From Niveibacterium umoris (GTDB taxonomy: Bacteria; Pseudomonadota; Gammaproteobacteria; Burkholderiales; Rhodocyclaceae): 64,000 nt of DNA. This document shows, piece after piece, positions 16,492-25,275 of the stretch. Location: NCBI RefSeq assembly GCF_014197015.1, contig NZ_JACIET010000002.1, positions 1,426,001 to 1,490,000 on the forward strand, written 5' to 3'. The notes under the pieces are model-generated. The model did no database searches and had not been told where the DNA came from. It saw nothing but the letters and a program-made list of their open reading frames with translations. Position 1 is the first letter of the stretch. Each line of letters starts with the position of its first letter. The position numbers and the translations under genes were made by a program.

Positions 16492-16860
16492 ATGATCCAA
16501 ATGCAGACCATTCTGGACGTCGCCGACAATACCGGCGCGCGTTCGGTTATGTGCATCAAGGTGCTCGGCGGCTCGAAGCGTCGCTACGCTGGTGTCGGCG
16601 ACATCATCAAGGTGAGCATCAAGGATGCCGCGCCGCGCGGTCGCGTGAAGAAGGGTGACGTTTATAGCGCCGTGGTGGTTCGTACCGCCAAGGGTGTGCG
16701 TCGTCCGGACGGCTCGCTGATCAAGTTCGATACGAACGCTGCGGTGCTGCTCAACAACAAGCTTGAGCCGATCGGTACGCGCATCTTCGGGCCGGTTACG
16801 CGTGAACTGCGTACCGAGCGCTTCATGAAGATCGTGTCGCTCGCGCCTGAAGTGCTGTAA
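16492..16860 (+). CDS. rplN: 50S ribosomal protein L14
   Basis: L14 is at the subunit interface and contacts 16S helix 14; 122 residues (E. coli 123). The start [27 protein letters not shown] is the family signature. It is the first gene of the spc operon, behind its own promoter and a hairpin-bearing leader; TTGGAGTTAAG is the ribosome-binding site. rplX follows after 9 nt. Confidence 0.99.
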   Translation: MIQMQTILDVADNTGARSVMCIKVLGGSKRRYAGVGDIIKVSIKDAAPRGRVKKGDVYSAVVVRTAKGVRRPDGSLIKFDTNAAVLLNNKLEPIGTRIFGPVTRELRTERFMKIVSLAPEVL

Positions 16861-16869
16861 GGGGCGAAT

Positions 16870-17187
16870 ATGGACAAGATCCGCAAAGGCGACGAGGTCG
16901 TGATCCTCGTTGGAAAAGACAAGGGCAAGCGCGGTTCAGTGCTGGTCCGCCTGGACGACCAGCATGTAGTGGTCGAGGGTGTGAATCGTGTGAAGAAGCA
17001 CGTTCGCCCGAATCCGGTGCGTGGTCAGGTGGGTGGAATTGTCGAAAAGGAAATGCCGATCGACATCTCCAACATCGCGCTCTTCAATCCCGCGACCCAA
17101 AAGGGTGATCGCGTGGGCTTCCGTGTGCTTGAGGATGGCCGCAAGGTCCGCTTCTTCAAGTCGAACGGCGAGCTCGTCGATCGTTAA
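16870..17187 (+). CDS. rplX: 50S ribosomal protein L24
   Basis: Assembly-initiator protein of the 50S subunit with a KOW motif at the N-terminus ([20 protein letters not shown], residues 4-23). It has 105 residues (E. coli 104). A GGGGCGAAT ribosome-binding site follows the rplN stop. rplE starts 9 nt after its stop. Confidence 0.99.
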   Translation: MDKIRKGDEVVILVGKDKGKRGSVLVRLDDQHVVVEGVNRVKKHVRPNPVRGQVGGIVEKEMPIDISNIALFNPATQKGDRVGFRVLEDGRKVRFFKSNGELVDR

Positions 17188-17196
17188 GGAGTGGTG

Positions 17197-17736
17197 ATGG
17201 CACGCCTGCAAGAGTTTTACAAGTCGACCGTCGTCACCGAGCTGACGAACAAGTTCGGCTACAAGTCGGTGATGGAAGTCCCGCGTATCACCAAGATCAC
17301 TCTGAACATGGGTGTTGGTGAGGCGGTTGGTGACAAGAAGGTGCTGGACAACGCGGTAGGCGATCTGCTGAAGATCGCTGGCCAGAAGCCGGTGACAACG
17401 AAGTCGAAGAAGTCGATTGCCGGCTTCAAGATCCGTGACGGTTATCCGATCGGCTGCATGGTGACCCTACGCGGTCCGCGCATGTTCGAATTCCTGGATC
17501 GTTTGGTGACGATCGCGATGCCGCGTATTCGCGATTTCCGCGGGATTGTTGCCAAGGGTTTTGATGGTCGTGGCAACTACAACCTCGGGGTGAAAGAGCA
17601 GATCATTTTCCCTGAGATTGAATACGACAAGATCGACGCGTTGCGCGGTCTGAACATCAGCATCACCACGACTGCCAAGACGGACAACGAGGCGCGCGCG
17701 TTGCTCGCCGCGTTCAAGTTCCCGTTCAAGAATTGA
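17197..17736 (+). CDS. rplE: 50S ribosomal protein L5
   Basis: Binds 5S rRNA and contacts P-site tRNA; 179 residues, same as E. coli. The start is the ATG at 17197 ([13 protein letters not shown]), served by AAGGAG; two in-frame GTG codons at 17191 and 17194 fall inside or against that ribosome-binding site. The P-site loop [11 protein letters not shown] and the [21 protein letters not shown]-terminus are conserved. Confidence 0.98.
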   Translation: MARLQEFYKSTVVTELTNKFGYKSVMEVPRITKITLNMGVGEAVGDKKVLDNAVGDLLKIAGQKPVTTKSKKSIAGFKIRDGYPIGCMVTLRGPRMFEFLDRLVTIAMPRIRDFRGIVAKGFDGRGNYNLGVKEQIIFPEIEYDKIDALRGLNISITTTAKTDNEARALLAAFKFPFKN

Positions 17737-17743
17737 GGGTGTT

Positions 17744-18049
17744 ATGGCGAAACTCGCTCTGATCAACCGTGAAGAAAAGCGCGCCAAGACGGTCGCGAAA
17801 TTCGCGGCAAAGCGCGCCGAACTCGTCGCGAAGATCAATGACAGCAAGCTGACAGAGGAAGAGCGCGCGGAAGCGCGTCAGAAACTGCAGCAACTGCCGC
17901 GCAATGCATCGCCGTCCCGTCAGCGCAATCGTTGCGCGCTGACCGGTCGTCCGCGTGGCGTGTTCCGGAAATTCGGTCTGTGTCGCAACAAGCTGCGTGA
18001 AATTGCTTTCCGCGGTGAAGTGCCCGGCATGACCAAGGCTAGCTGGTAA
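17744..18049 (+). CDS. rpsN: 30S ribosomal protein S14
   Basis: 30S head protein, 101 residues, the long form as in E. coli. Only two of the four zinc-type cysteines remain (NRCALTGRP and GLCRNK), so this is the zinc-independent form. The C-terminus [24 protein letters not shown] is invariant. It starts 7 nt after the rplE stop. Confidence 0.98.
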   Translation: MAKLALINREEKRAKTVAKFAAKRAELVAKINDSKLTEEERAEARQKLQQLPRNASPSRQRNRCALTGRPRGVFRKFGLCRNKLREIAFRGEVPGMTKASW

Positions 18050-18061
18050 GGAGACGGAAGA

Positions 18062-18457
18062 ATGAGTATGTCCGATCCGGTCGCCGATATGCTGACGCGC
18101 ATTCGCAATGCGCAGTCGTCGCAGAAGGCATCTGTCTCCATGCCGACGTCGAAGCTGAAGGTCGCGATCGCTGAAGTGCTGAAGGATGAAGGCTACATCG
18201 ACGGTTTCGTGGTGCGTGGCGAAGGTGGTCAGCGCGAGCTGGACATTTCGCTCAAGTACTACGCCGGCCGCCCGGTGATTGAGCGCATCGAGCGCGTTAG
18301 CCGGCCTGGTCTGCGGATTTACCGCGGCAGCGACAACCTGCCCAAGGTCATGAACGGTCTTGGTGTTGCCATTGTCTCCACGCCCCGCGGCGTGATGACG
18401 GATCGCAAAGCACGCGCGTCGAAAGTCGGCGGCGAAGTGCTCTGCATCGTGGCTTAA
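18062..18457 (+). CDS. rpsH: 30S ribosomal protein S8
   Basis: Central-domain 16S rRNA-binding protein; in E. coli it represses the spc operon. It has 131 residues with the start [18 protein letters not shown] and the C-terminal [26 protein letters not shown] motif. An AAGGAGACGGAAGA ribosome-binding site precedes the ATG. Confidence 0.99.
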   Translation: MSMSDPVADMLTRIRNAQSSQKASVSMPTSKLKVAIAEVLKDEGYIDGFVVRGEGGQRELDISLKYYAGRPVIERIERVSRPGLRIYRGSDNLPKVMNGLGVAIVSTPRGVMTDRKARASKVGGEVLCIVA

Positions 18458-18468
18458 GGAGGGGTGCG

Positions 18469-19002
18469 ATGTCTCGTGTAGCAAAGAACCCCGTCGCACT
18501 GCCGAACGGCGTTGACGTGACGCTGGCCGCAGGCGAGGTGGGAGTCAAGGGTCCTCTTGGCGCCCTGAAACACAAGCTGCACCCGTCGGTCGCAGTCGAG
18601 CGTGACGGCGACAAGCTGGTGGTCAAGGCGGTTGAGGGTGCAGAACTCGGTGGCGCGCTGTCGGGTACGACGCGTGCGCTGGTTGCGAACATGGTGAACG
18701 GTGTCACGAAGGGTTTCGAGCGCAAGCTCAACCTGGTTGGCGTGGGCTACCGTGCTCAGGCCCAAGGCGACAAGCTGAACCTGACGCTGGGCTTCTCGCA
18801 TCCGGTGGTTCACCAGATGCCAGCCGGCATCAAGGTTGAAACGCCGACTCAGACCGAAATCCTGATCAAGGGTATCGATAAGCAATTGGTGGGTCAGGTT
18901 GCTGCCGAAGTGCGCGCCTATCGTTCGCCGGAGCCCTATAAGGGCAAGGGCGTGCGTTATGCCGACGAGGTGGTGGTCCTGAAGGAAACCAAGAAGAAGT
19001 AA
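18469..19002 (+). CDS. rplF: 50S ribosomal protein L6
   Basis: L6 sits at the base of the L7/L12 stalk near the factor-binding site; 177 residues, identical length to E. coli. The start [15 protein letters not shown] and the C-terminal [20 protein letters not shown] signature are present. An AAGGAGGGGTGCG ribosome-binding site follows the rpsH stop. Confidence 0.99.
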   Translation: MSRVAKNPVALPNGVDVTLAAGEVGVKGPLGALKHKLHPSVAVERDGDKLVVKAVEGAELGGALSGTTRALVANMVNGVTKGFERKLNLVGVGYRAQAQGDKLNLTLGFSHPVVHQMPAGIKVETPTQTEILIKGIDKQLVGQVAAEVRAYRSPEPYKGKGVRYADEVVVLKETKKK

Positions 19003-19014
19003 GGGCGGTAGATC

Positions 19015-19368
19015 ATGAACAAAAAGGAAACGCGTCTGCGTCGGGCTCGCAAAACCCGCGCCGTGATTGCCGAGAAAAAGGCGGTTCGCCTCACTGTGTT
19101 CCGCTCCAATTGCCACATCTACGCCCAGGTGATCTCGGGCTGCGGATCGAAGGTTCTCGCCGCGGCGTCGACCGTCGAAGCCGATGTCCGCAAGGATCTG
19201 TCGAATGGCGGCAACGCCTCGGCGGCTGCGGTGGTGGGCAAGCTAATTGCCGAGCGCGCGAAGGCGGCCGGTATCGAAGCGGTGGCGTTCGACCGTGCCG
19301 GGTTCAAGTACCACGGCCGGGTCAAAGCGCTTGCCGAGGCGGCCCGCGAAGGCGGCCTTAAGTTCTGA
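19015..19368 (+). CDS. rplR: 50S ribosomal protein L18
   Basis: 5S rRNA-binding protein of the central protuberance; 117 residues as in E. coli. The basic N-terminus [22 protein letters not shown] and the C-terminal [26 protein letters not shown] motif are characteristic. Spacing to rplF is 12 nt. Confidence 0.99.
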   Translation: MNKKETRLRRARKTRAVIAEKKAVRLTVFRSNCHIYAQVISGCGSKVLAAASTVEADVRKDLSNGGNASAAAVVGKLIAERAKAAGIEAVAFDRAGFKYHGRVKALAEAAREGGLKF

Positions 19369-19379
19369 GCGGGGTTGTC

Positions 19380-19904
19380 ATGGCAAAGCAACAGACGAAG
19401 AAACCGCAGGCTGGTGAAGAGCGCGATGACGGCCTGCGCGAGAAGATGGTGTCGATCAACCGGGTCACCAAGGTGGTCAAGGGTGGTCGCATCCTCGGTT
19501 TCGCAGCGCTCACCGTAGTTGGCGATGGCGATGGCGGCATCGGCATGGGCAAGGGCAAGTCCCGCGAAGTGCCCGTTGCCGTTCAGAAGGCCATGGAAGA
19601 GGCGCGTCGCAAGCTGTTCAAGGTCTCGTTGAAGAACGGAACCTTGCAGCATCAGATCATTGGTAAGCATGGTGCATCGGTTGTGCTGATGCAGCCGGCG
19701 CCGAGCGGTACCGGCATCATTGCGGGCGGCGCGATGCGCGCGGTCTTCGAAGTGATGGGCGTCACCGACGTGATCTGCAAGTGCCTTGGCTCAACCAACC
19801 CTTACAACGTCGTGCGTGCAACGCTGAACGGTCTCTCTGCGATTAACACTCCCGCGGAAATCGCAGCGAAGCGCGGCATGACCGTCGAACAGATTCTGGG
19901 GTAA
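19380..19904 (+). CDS. rpsE: 30S ribosomal protein S5
   Basis: S5 lies by the mRNA entry pore and influences decoding accuracy; 174 residues (E. coli 167). The S5 double-stranded RNA-binding domain spans about 15-78 with the loop [19 protein letters not shown] that holds spectinomycin-resistance positions. An N-terminal extension of about 8 polar residues precedes it. GCGGGGTTGTC is the ribosome-binding region. Confidence 0.99.
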   Translation: MAKQQTKKPQAGEERDDGLREKMVSINRVTKVVKGGRILGFAALTVVGDGDGGIGMGKGKSREVPVAVQKAMEEARRKLFKVSLKNGTLQHQIIGKHGASVVLMQPAPSGTGIIAGGAMRAVFEVMGVTDVICKCLGSTNPYNVVRATLNGLSAINTPAEIAAKRGMTVEQILG

Positions 19905-19906
19905 TC

Positions 19907-20089
19907 ATGGCTGACAAGACGATTCGCGTCACGCTCGTGAAGAGCCTGATCGGCACGAAACAGGACCACCGCGCCACCGTGCGTGGATTGGGGCTGCGCC
20001 GTTTGAATTCCACGGTACAACTGGAGGATACGCCGGCAGTGCGCGGCATGGTCCGCAAGGTTGCGTACCTGGTGAAGTGCGAGGGTTAA
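19907..20089 (+). CDS. rpmD: 50S ribosomal protein L30
   Basis: Small peripheral 50S protein, 60 residues (E. coli 59). The sequence [20 protein letters not shown] and [20 protein letters not shown] matches the family. It starts 2 nt after the rpsE stop and its own TAA directly abuts the rplO ATG, so the three genes are probably translationally coupled. Confidence 0.98.
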   Translation: MADKTIRVTLVKSLIGTKQDHRATVRGLGLRRLNSTVQLEDTPAVRGMVRKVAYLVKCEG

Positions 20090-20524
20090 ATGGAACTCAA
20101 TAACCTCAAGCCGGGCGCCGGTTCTAAGCACGCGAAGAAGCGTGTTGGGCGCGGTATCGGCAGCGGACTCGGCAAGACCTGTGGTCGCGGCCACAAAGGT
20201 CAGAAGTCGCGTGCAGGCGGTTTCCACAAGGTAGGCTTCGAAGGCGGTCAGATGCCGCTGCAGCGTCGTCTTCCGAAGCGTGGTTTCAACTCGCTGACTG
20301 CTGCGCGCAACGCCGAAGTCCGTCTTTCGGAAATCGACAAGCTTGAAGCCGGCGAAATTGACCTGCTGGTGTTGAAGAGCGCAGGCCTGATCACTGCCGA
20401 TGCGCTTTCGGCAAAGGTGATTCTGTCCGGCACGATCGGTCGCAAGGTTTCCCTGCGTGGCGTTGGTGCCACCAAGGGGGCCAAGGCGGCGATCGAGGCT
20501 GCCGGCGGCAGCGTGGCCGAGTAA
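20090..20524 (+). CDS. rplO: 50S ribosomal protein L15
   Basis: Late-assembly 50S protein, 144 residues as in E. coli. The Gly-rich, basic N-terminal extension ([20 protein letters not shown] at about 20-39) that threads into 23S rRNA is intact. The ATG directly follows the rpmD stop. secY follows after 11 nt. Confidence 0.99.
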   Translation: MELNNLKPGAGSKHAKKRVGRGIGSGLGKTCGRGHKGQKSRAGGFHKVGFEGGQMPLQRRLPKRGFNSLTAARNAEVRLSEIDKLEAGEIDLLVLKSAGLITADALSAKVILSGTIGRKVSLRGVGATKGAKAAIEAAGGSVAE

Positions 20525-20535
20525 GACAGGGCACG

Positions 20536-21873
20536 ATGGTGGCGAATCCTTCAGCAACACTCGGCAAGACCGGAAAGTTCGGCGACCTCAAGCGGAGACT
20601 CTGGTTTCTGCTTGGCGCGCTGATCGTCTACCGGATCGGGGCGCATATCCCCGTTCCGGGGATCGATCCGGTCCGCCTCGCGGAACTGTTCCAGTCCCAG
20701 AAGGGTGGCATCCTCGGCGTCTTCAACCTGTTCTCGGGCGGTGCGCTGTCCCGATTCACCATCTTTGCGCTGGGGATCATGCCGTACATATCGGCGTCGA
20801 TCATCATGCAGTTGTTGTCCGTTGCTTCGCCGCAGCTTGAGCAACTGAAGAAAGAAGGTGAGGCGGGACGCAGGAAGATAACGCAGTACACCCGGTATGG
20901 CACGGTGGCGCTGGCGCTCTTCCAGGCGTTCGGAATTTCGGTAGCACTCGAGGCGCAGGCGGGTCTGGTGCTTGATCCCGGTCTGACCTTCCGGTTCGTG
21001 ACGATTACGACCCTGGTGACCGGGACGATGTTCCTGATGTGGCTGGGCGAGCAGATCACCGAGCGCGGTCTTGGCAACGGGATTTCGCTGATCATCTTCG
21101 CAGGTATTGCAGCCGGACTTCCCAACTCGGTTGGCGGGCTGTTTGAATTGGTGCGGACGGGCGCAATGCATCCGGTCTCCGCGCTCTTCATCTGCGCGTT
21201 GGTGGTCGTTGTGACCGCGGTTGTGGTCTTTGTCGAGCGTGGTCAACGGAAGATTCTGGTGAACTATGCGAAGCGCCAGGTGGGCAACCGGGTTTATGGT
21301 GGCCAGAGTTCGCACCTGCCGTTGAAGCTGAACATGGCCGGCGTTATTCCTCCGATCTTTGCGTCCTCGATCATCCTGTTCCCGGCGACGTTGGGTCAAT
21401 GGTTTGGCGGCGCAAGCGAGTCGACGGTCGCGCGGTTTGTAAAGGATCTGGCTTCGACACTGTCGCCTGGGCAACCGGTCTATGTGTTGTTGTACGCCTC
21501 GGCAATCGTGTTCTTCTGCTTCTTCTACACGGCGTTGGTCTTCAACTCCAAGGAGACCGCGGATAACCTGAAGAAGAGCGGAGCGTTTGTGCCGGGTATT
21601 CGTCCCGGGGATCAGACGGCACGCTATATCGACAAGATCCTGACGCGTTTGACGCTCGCCGGCGCCGTTTACATCACGGTGGTCTGCTTGATTCCGGAGT
21701 TCCTGATCCTGAATTGGCATGTGCCTTTCTACTTTGGTGGCACGTCATTGCTGATTATCGTTGTCGTGACGATGGACTTCATGTCCCAGGTACAGGCTTA
21801 CATCATGTCGCACCAGTACGAGAGCCTTCTCAAGAAGGCTAACTTCAAGGGTGCGGGGCTGCCGACCAAGTAG
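20536..21873 (+). CDS. secY: Protein translocase subunit SecY
   Basis: Channel-forming subunit of the SecYEG translocon in the inner membrane; 445 residues (E. coli 443). Ten transmembrane helices can be traced, with the plug region after TM1 ([14 protein letters not shown]) and the cytosolic loops that bind SecA and ribosomes, including the conserved ERGQRKI and the C-terminal region ending [12 protein letters not shown]. It lies between rplO and infA, the usual position at the end of the spc operon. Confidence 0.99.
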   Translation: MVANPSATLGKTGKFGDLKRRLWFLLGALIVYRIGAHIPVPGIDPVRLAELFQSQKGGILGVFNLFSGGALSRFTIFALGIMPYISASIIMQLLSVASPQLEQLKKEGEAGRRKITQYTRYGTVALALFQAFGISVALEAQAGLVLDPGLTFRFVTITTLVTGTMFLMWLGEQITERGLGNGISLIIFAGIAAGLPNSVGGLFELVRTGAMHPVSALFICALVVVVTAVVVFVERGQRKILVNYAKRQVGNRVYGGQSSHLPLKLNMAGVIPPIFASSIILFPATLGQWFGGASESTVARFVKDLASTLSPGQPVYVLLYASAIVFFCFFYTALVFNSKETADNLKKSGAFVPGIRPGDQTARYIDKILTRLTLAGAVYITVVCLIPEFLILNWHVPFYFGGTSLLIIVVVTMDFMSQVQAYIMSHQYESLLKKANFKGAGLPTK

Positions 21874-21875
21874 GA

Positions 21876-22094
21876 ATGAGCAAGGAAGACGTCATTGAGA
21901 TGTTGGGCGAGGTCGTTGAGACCTTGCCGAACGCGACGTTCAAAGTGAAGCTCGAAAACGGGCACGTCGTGTTGGGTCATATCTCTGGGAAGATGCGCAT
22001 GCATTACATCCGCATCCTGCCTGGCGATAAGGTCACGGTACAACTTACGCCCTACGATCTGACCAAAGGTCGCATCGTCTTCCGGGCCAAATAG
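21876..22094 (+). CDS. infA: Translation initiation factor IF-1
   Basis: 72-residue OB-fold protein that blocks the A site during initiation. The sequence [20 protein letters not shown] and the C-terminal [16 protein letters not shown] are near-identical to E. coli IF-1. The start MSKEDVIEM lies 2 nt after the secY stop. infA between secY and rpmJ is the common arrangement in Betaproteobacteria. Confidence 0.98.
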   Translation: MSKEDVIEMLGEVVETLPNATFKVKLENGHVVLGHISGKMRMHYIRILPGDKVTVQLTPYDLTKGRIVFRAK

Positions 22095-22115
22095 TTTTGA
22101 AATTAGGAGCGAAAC

Positions 22116-22229
22116 ATGAGAGTTCAGGCTTCGGTCAAGCCGATTTGTCGGAAATGCAAGGTCATTCGGCGCAAGGGTGTCGTGCGCGTGATCTGCGAAG
22201 ATCCGCGTCACAAGCAGCGCCAGGGCTAA
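22116..22229 (+). CDS. rpmJ: 50S ribosomal protein L36
   Basis: A 37-residue basic protein beginning [20 protein letters not shown], stabilising 23S rRNA near the L16 region. The zinc ligands C11, C14, C27 and H32 are all present, so this is the zinc-binding paralogue that is usually replaced by a non-zinc copy under zinc limitation. TAGGAGCGAAAC provides a strong ribosome-binding site. It lies 21 nt after infA and 48 nt before rpsM. Confidence 0.96.
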   Translation: MRVQASVKPICRKCKVIRRKGVVRVICEDPRHKQRQG

Positions 22230-22277
22230 CGCCCCGCGTATTCGGTACAACACGTTTAGCGTATTTGGGGTAAGAGC

Positions 22278-22640
22278 ATGGCCCGTATCGCTGGGGTTAA
22301 CATCCCGAACCACAAGCACTCGGAAATTGCGTTGACCGCGATTTTCGGTATCGGTCGCACCCGCGCACAGAAAATCTGTGACGCAGCCGGGGTTGCACGC
22401 ACGACCAAGGTCAAGGATCTGACCGAAGCCGAGATGGATCGGCTTCGTGACGAAGTGGGCAAGTTCACGGTCGAAGGCGACCTGCGTCGTGAAGTCACGA
22501 TGAACATCAAGCGCCTGATGGACCTTGGCTGCTACCGCGGTGTTCGTCATCGTCGCGGCCTGCCGCTGCGCGGACAGCGCACGCGTACGAACGCCCGTAC
22601 CCGCAAGGGTCCGCGCAAGCCGATCGCCGGCAAGAAATAA
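22278..22640 (+). CDS. rpsM: 30S ribosomal protein S13
   Basis: 30S head protein that forms intersubunit bridges and contacts P-site tRNA with its basic tail; 120 residues (E. coli 118). The start [20 protein letters not shown] and the tail [18 protein letters not shown] are typical. It begins the alpha operon. In E. coli the region before this gene forms the S4-binding pseudoknot; the 48-nt rpmJ-rpsM gap here is too short for that full structure unless rpmJ sequence is used. Confidence 0.99.
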   Translation: MARIAGVNIPNHKHSEIALTAIFGIGRTRAQKICDAAGVARTTKVKDLTEAEMDRLRDEVGKFTVEGDLRREVTMNIKRLMDLGCYRGVRHRRGLPLRGQRTRTNARTRKGPRKPIAGKK

Positions 22641-22654
22641 TCAGGGGCTAAGTA

Positions 22655-23044
22655 ATGGCTAAGACCGCTGCGAAGGTTCGCAAGAAAATCAAGAAGAACG
22701 TGGCTGAGGGCATTGCCCACGTCCACGCTTCTTTCAACAACACGATCATCACGATCACCGACCGCCAGGGCAATGCACTGTCGTGGGCGACTGCGGGCGG
22801 CGCTGGCTTCAAGGGTTCTCGCAAGAGCACTCCGTTCGCCGCGCAGGTTGCAGCTGACCAAGCAGGCAAGGTTGCGGTCGAGTGCGGAATCAAGAATCTT
22901 GAAGTCCGCATTACCGGGCCGGGCCCGGGTCGTGAGTCTTCGGTGCGCGCGCTCAATGCGCTCGGCATCAAGGTGACTTCGATCACCGATATCACGCCGA
23001 TTCCGCATAACGGCTGCCGTCCGCCGAAAAAGCGTCGCATTTAA
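22655..23044 (+). CDS. rpsK: 30S ribosomal protein S11
   Basis: Platform protein of the 30S subunit near the Shine-Dalgarno helix; 129 residues as in E. coli. The core [21 protein letters not shown] and the C-terminal [15 protein letters not shown] are conserved, including the Asn-Gly pair that forms isoaspartate in E. coli. Spacing to rpsM is 14 nt. Confidence 0.99.
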   Translation: MAKTAAKVRKKIKKNVAEGIAHVHASFNNTIITITDRQGNALSWATAGGAGFKGSRKSTPFAAQVAADQAGKVAVECGIKNLEVRITGPGPGRESSVRALNALGIKVTSITDITPIPHNGCRPPKKRRI

Positions 23045-23056
23045 AGGAGTTCAAAC

Positions 23057-23686
23057 GTGGCTCGCAATCTAGATGCCAAGTGTCGCCAGTGCCGCCGTGA
23101 AGGCGAAAAGCTCTTCCTGAAGGGCGAGAAGTGCTTTACCGATAAGTGCGCGATCGAGCGCCGTGCCTATGCCCCTGGCCAGCACGGTCAGAAGTCCGGT
23201 CAGCGTTTGTCTGGCTACGGCGTGCAACTGCGTGAAAAGCAGAAGATCCGCCGTATCTACGGCGTACTTGAGCGCCAGTTCCGCCGTGTGTACTCCGAAG
23301 CCGACCGCCGCAAGGGTCAGACTGGCGAAAACCTTCTGCAACTGCTGGAAGGCCGCCTGGATGCTGTGGCTTATCGTATGGGATTCGGCGCATCGCGTGC
23401 CGAAGCTCGCCAGGTGGTTCGTCACAACGGCGTGCTGGTGAATGGCAAGCGTGTGAACATTCCGTCCTACTCGTTGCGTCCGGGCGATGTCGTTTCGCTC
23501 GCTGAAAAGACGCGTGGCCATCTGCGTGTAAAGGCTGCACTCGAGGCTGCTGAACAGCGTGGATTCCCGGAGTGGCTGGAAGTGAATATCAAGGAAGGCA
23601 AGGGCACCTTCAAGGCCTACCCGCAGCGTGCGGAATTGTCGGCCTCGATCAATGAAGGCCTGGTCGTCGAACTGTATTCGCGTTAA
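23057..23686 (+). CDS. rpsD: 30S ribosomal protein S4, zinc-knuckle form
   Basis: Primary 16S rRNA-binding protein of the 30S body; 209 residues (E. coli 206). It starts at GTG 23057 after AAAGGAGTTC. Unlike E. coli S4, it has C9, C12, C26 and C31 in the N-terminal arm, the pattern of the zinc-binding Thermus S4. The S4 domain lies at about 98-165 ([22 protein letters not shown] starts it). A GC-rich hairpin follows before rpoA. Confidence 0.98.
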   Translation: MARNLDAKCRQCRREGEKLFLKGEKCFTDKCAIERRAYAPGQHGQKSGQRLSGYGVQLREKQKIRRIYGVLERQFRRVYSEADRRKGQTGENLLQLLEGRLDAVAYRMGFGASRAEARQVVRHNGVLVNGKRVNIPSYSLRPGDVVSLAEKTRGHLRVKAALEAAEQRGFPEWLEVNIKEGKGTFKAYPQRAELSASINEGLVVELYSR

Positions 23687-23692
23687 TGGCTC

Positions 23693-23712
23693 GGCGCGCC
23701 GTGAGGCGCGCC
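23693..23712 (+). other. Intercistronic GNRA-loop hairpin between rpsD and rpoA
   Basis: GGCGCGCC, loop GTGA, GGCGCGCC: a perfect 8-bp GC stem capped by a GNRA tetraloop, starting 6 nt after the rpsD stop. There is no T tract, so it is not an intrinsic terminator. It could protect RNA ends or set the ratio between rpsD and rpoA; this is inference. Confidence 0.6.
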
Positions 23713-23731
23713 CCCACACGAAGGACTGCCC

Positions 23732-24715
23732 ATGCAAAGCAACACTCTTCTGAAGCCGCGCATCATTGACGTCCAAAACGTTTCACCGGTTCATGCCGTG
23801 GTCGTGATGGAGCCGTTTGAGCGTGGTTTTGGGCATACCTTGGGCAACGCGCTGCGACGGATTCTCCTGTCGTCGCTGCCCGGATATGCGGCAACGGAAG
23901 TGCAAATCGAGAACGTGCTGCACGAATACTCGACTCTGGATGGTGTGCGTGAGGATGTCGTTGATCTCCTGCTCAACCTGAAGGGTGTGGTTTTCAAGCT
24001 GCACAATCGCACCGAAGCGTCGCTCAAGCTCGCCAAAAAGGGCGAGGGCGTCGTAACTGCTCGTGATATCGAGACCACGCACGACGTCGAGATCATCAAT
24101 CCGGATCATGTCATCGCGCATCTGGCGCCGGGTGGCAAGCTCGAGATGGTGCTGAAAGTTGAGCAGGGGCGTGGTTACGTGCCTGGCAACATGCGGCCCG
24201 CACATGCGGATGCCAAGGTGATTGGACGTATCGTGCTGGATGCTTCGTTCAGCCCGGTTCGCCGAGTCAGCTATCAGGTCGAGGCGGCTCGTGTCGAGCA
24301 GCGTACGGACCTGGACCGGCTGGTGATGGACATTGAGACCAACGGTGCTGTCGATCCGCAAGAAGCGGTTCGTTACGCTGCTGGCGTACTGCGTGACCAG
24401 CTTGAGGCCTTCACGGACCTCGGTCCGACGGTCACGACGACGGAAATGCCGGTGCAAAAGACAACGGTTGACCCGTTGCTGCTGCGTCCGGTGGATGATC
24501 TTGAACTGACGGTTCGTTCTGCGAATTGCCTGAAGGCCGAGAACATCTATTACATCGGTGATCTGATCCAGCGCACTGAAACCGAGTTGTTGAAGACGCC
24601 GAATCTTGGTCGCAAATCACTTAACGAGATCAAGGAAGTGCTCGCCTCGCGCGGCCTGACCCTTGGCATGAAGCTGGAAAACTGGCCGCCGGCCGGGCTC
24701 GAAAAGCTCGGTTGA
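23732..24715 (+). CDS. rpoA: RNA polymerase alpha subunit
   Basis: Alpha subunit, 327 residues (E. coli 329). The N-terminal assembly domain covers about 1-235, with [24 protein letters not shown] linker leads to the C-terminal domain (about 245-327), where [11 protein letters not shown] carries the DNA-contacting arginine equivalent to E. coli R265. It also contacts activators such as LysR-type CysB. AAGGACTGCCC precedes the ATG. Confidence 0.99.
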   Translation: MQSNTLLKPRIIDVQNVSPVHAVVVMEPFERGFGHTLGNALRRILLSSLPGYAATEVQIENVLHEYSTLDGVREDVVDLLLNLKGVVFKLHNRTEASLKLAKKGEGVVTARDIETTHDVEIINPDHVIAHLAPGGKLEMVLKVEQGRGYVPGNMRPAHADAKVIGRIVLDASFSPVRRVSYQVEAARVEQRTDLDRLVMDIETNGAVDPQEAVRYAAGVLRDQLEAFTDLGPTVTTTEMPVQKTTVDPLLLRPVDDLELTVRSANCLKAENIYYIGDLIQRTETELLKTPNLGRKSLNEIKEVLASRGLTLGMKLENWPPAGLEKLG

Positions 24716-24750
24716 TCGTTGTCAGGCCAGACTGAAAGAGGAATACGAAC

Positions 24751-25143
24751 ATGCGTCACCGTAATGGTCTTCGCAAGCTGAATCGCACCAGCGCTCACCG
24801 CCAGGCGCTCCTGCGCAACCTTTCGAACGCGCTGCTGCGTTACGAGGTGATCAAGACGACACTGCCGAAGGCGAAAGAACTTCGCCGTGTTGTCGAGCCG
24901 ATTATTACCTTGGGCAAGAAGCCCAGCTTGGCGAATCGCCGCCTCGCGTTCGATCGCCTGCGCGACCGCGAGATGGTCGTCAAGGTCTTCGACGACCTGG
25001 GCCCGCGTTTCGCAAGCCGTAACGGTGGTTACCTGCGTATCCTGAAGTGCGGTTTCCGTGTTGGCGACAATGCGCCGTTGGCGCTGGTTGAACTGGTCGA
25101 CCGCCCGGAAACGGCTGACGCTGCGGCGCCGGTCGAAGCCTAA
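24751..25143 (+). CDS. rplQ: 50S ribosomal protein L17
   Basis: Tunnel-exit 50S protein, 130 residues (E. coli 127), with the signature [37 protein letters not shown] gives the ribosome-binding site. It ends the alpha operon and the whole ribosomal superoperon; a strong intrinsic terminator follows 39 nt after the stop. The short Ala/Glu-rich C-terminus ([10 protein letters not shown] type) is variable in this family. Confidence 0.98.
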   Translation: MRHRNGLRKLNRTSAHRQALLRNLSNALLRYEVIKTTLPKAKELRRVVEPIITLGKKPSLANRRLAFDRLRDREMVVKVFDDLGPRFASRNGGYLRILKCGFRVGDNAPLALVELVDRPETADAAAPVEA

Positions 25144-25182
25144 GGCTTCGCGCGCAGCAATGCGCGTGATCAGCAAGCTGAC

Positions 25183-25217
25183 AAAAGGCTGGGGAATTTC
25201 CCCGGCCTTTTGCTTTT
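25183..25217 (+). terminator. Intrinsic terminator of the alpha operon
   Basis: AAAAGGC (25183-25189) pairs with GCCTTTT (25205-25211) and GGGG (25191-25194) with CCCC (25200-25203) around an AATTT loop, with one T-G pair between the two stems. The stem runs into TTTTGCTTTT. It separates the ribosomal genes from the FAD oxidoreductase. Confidence 0.88.
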
Positions 25218-25275
25218 GCTGGTGCCCGACTCCTGACTTGTGCGTGTCAGCGTACGCGGCGCGGGCTGAAGCGAG

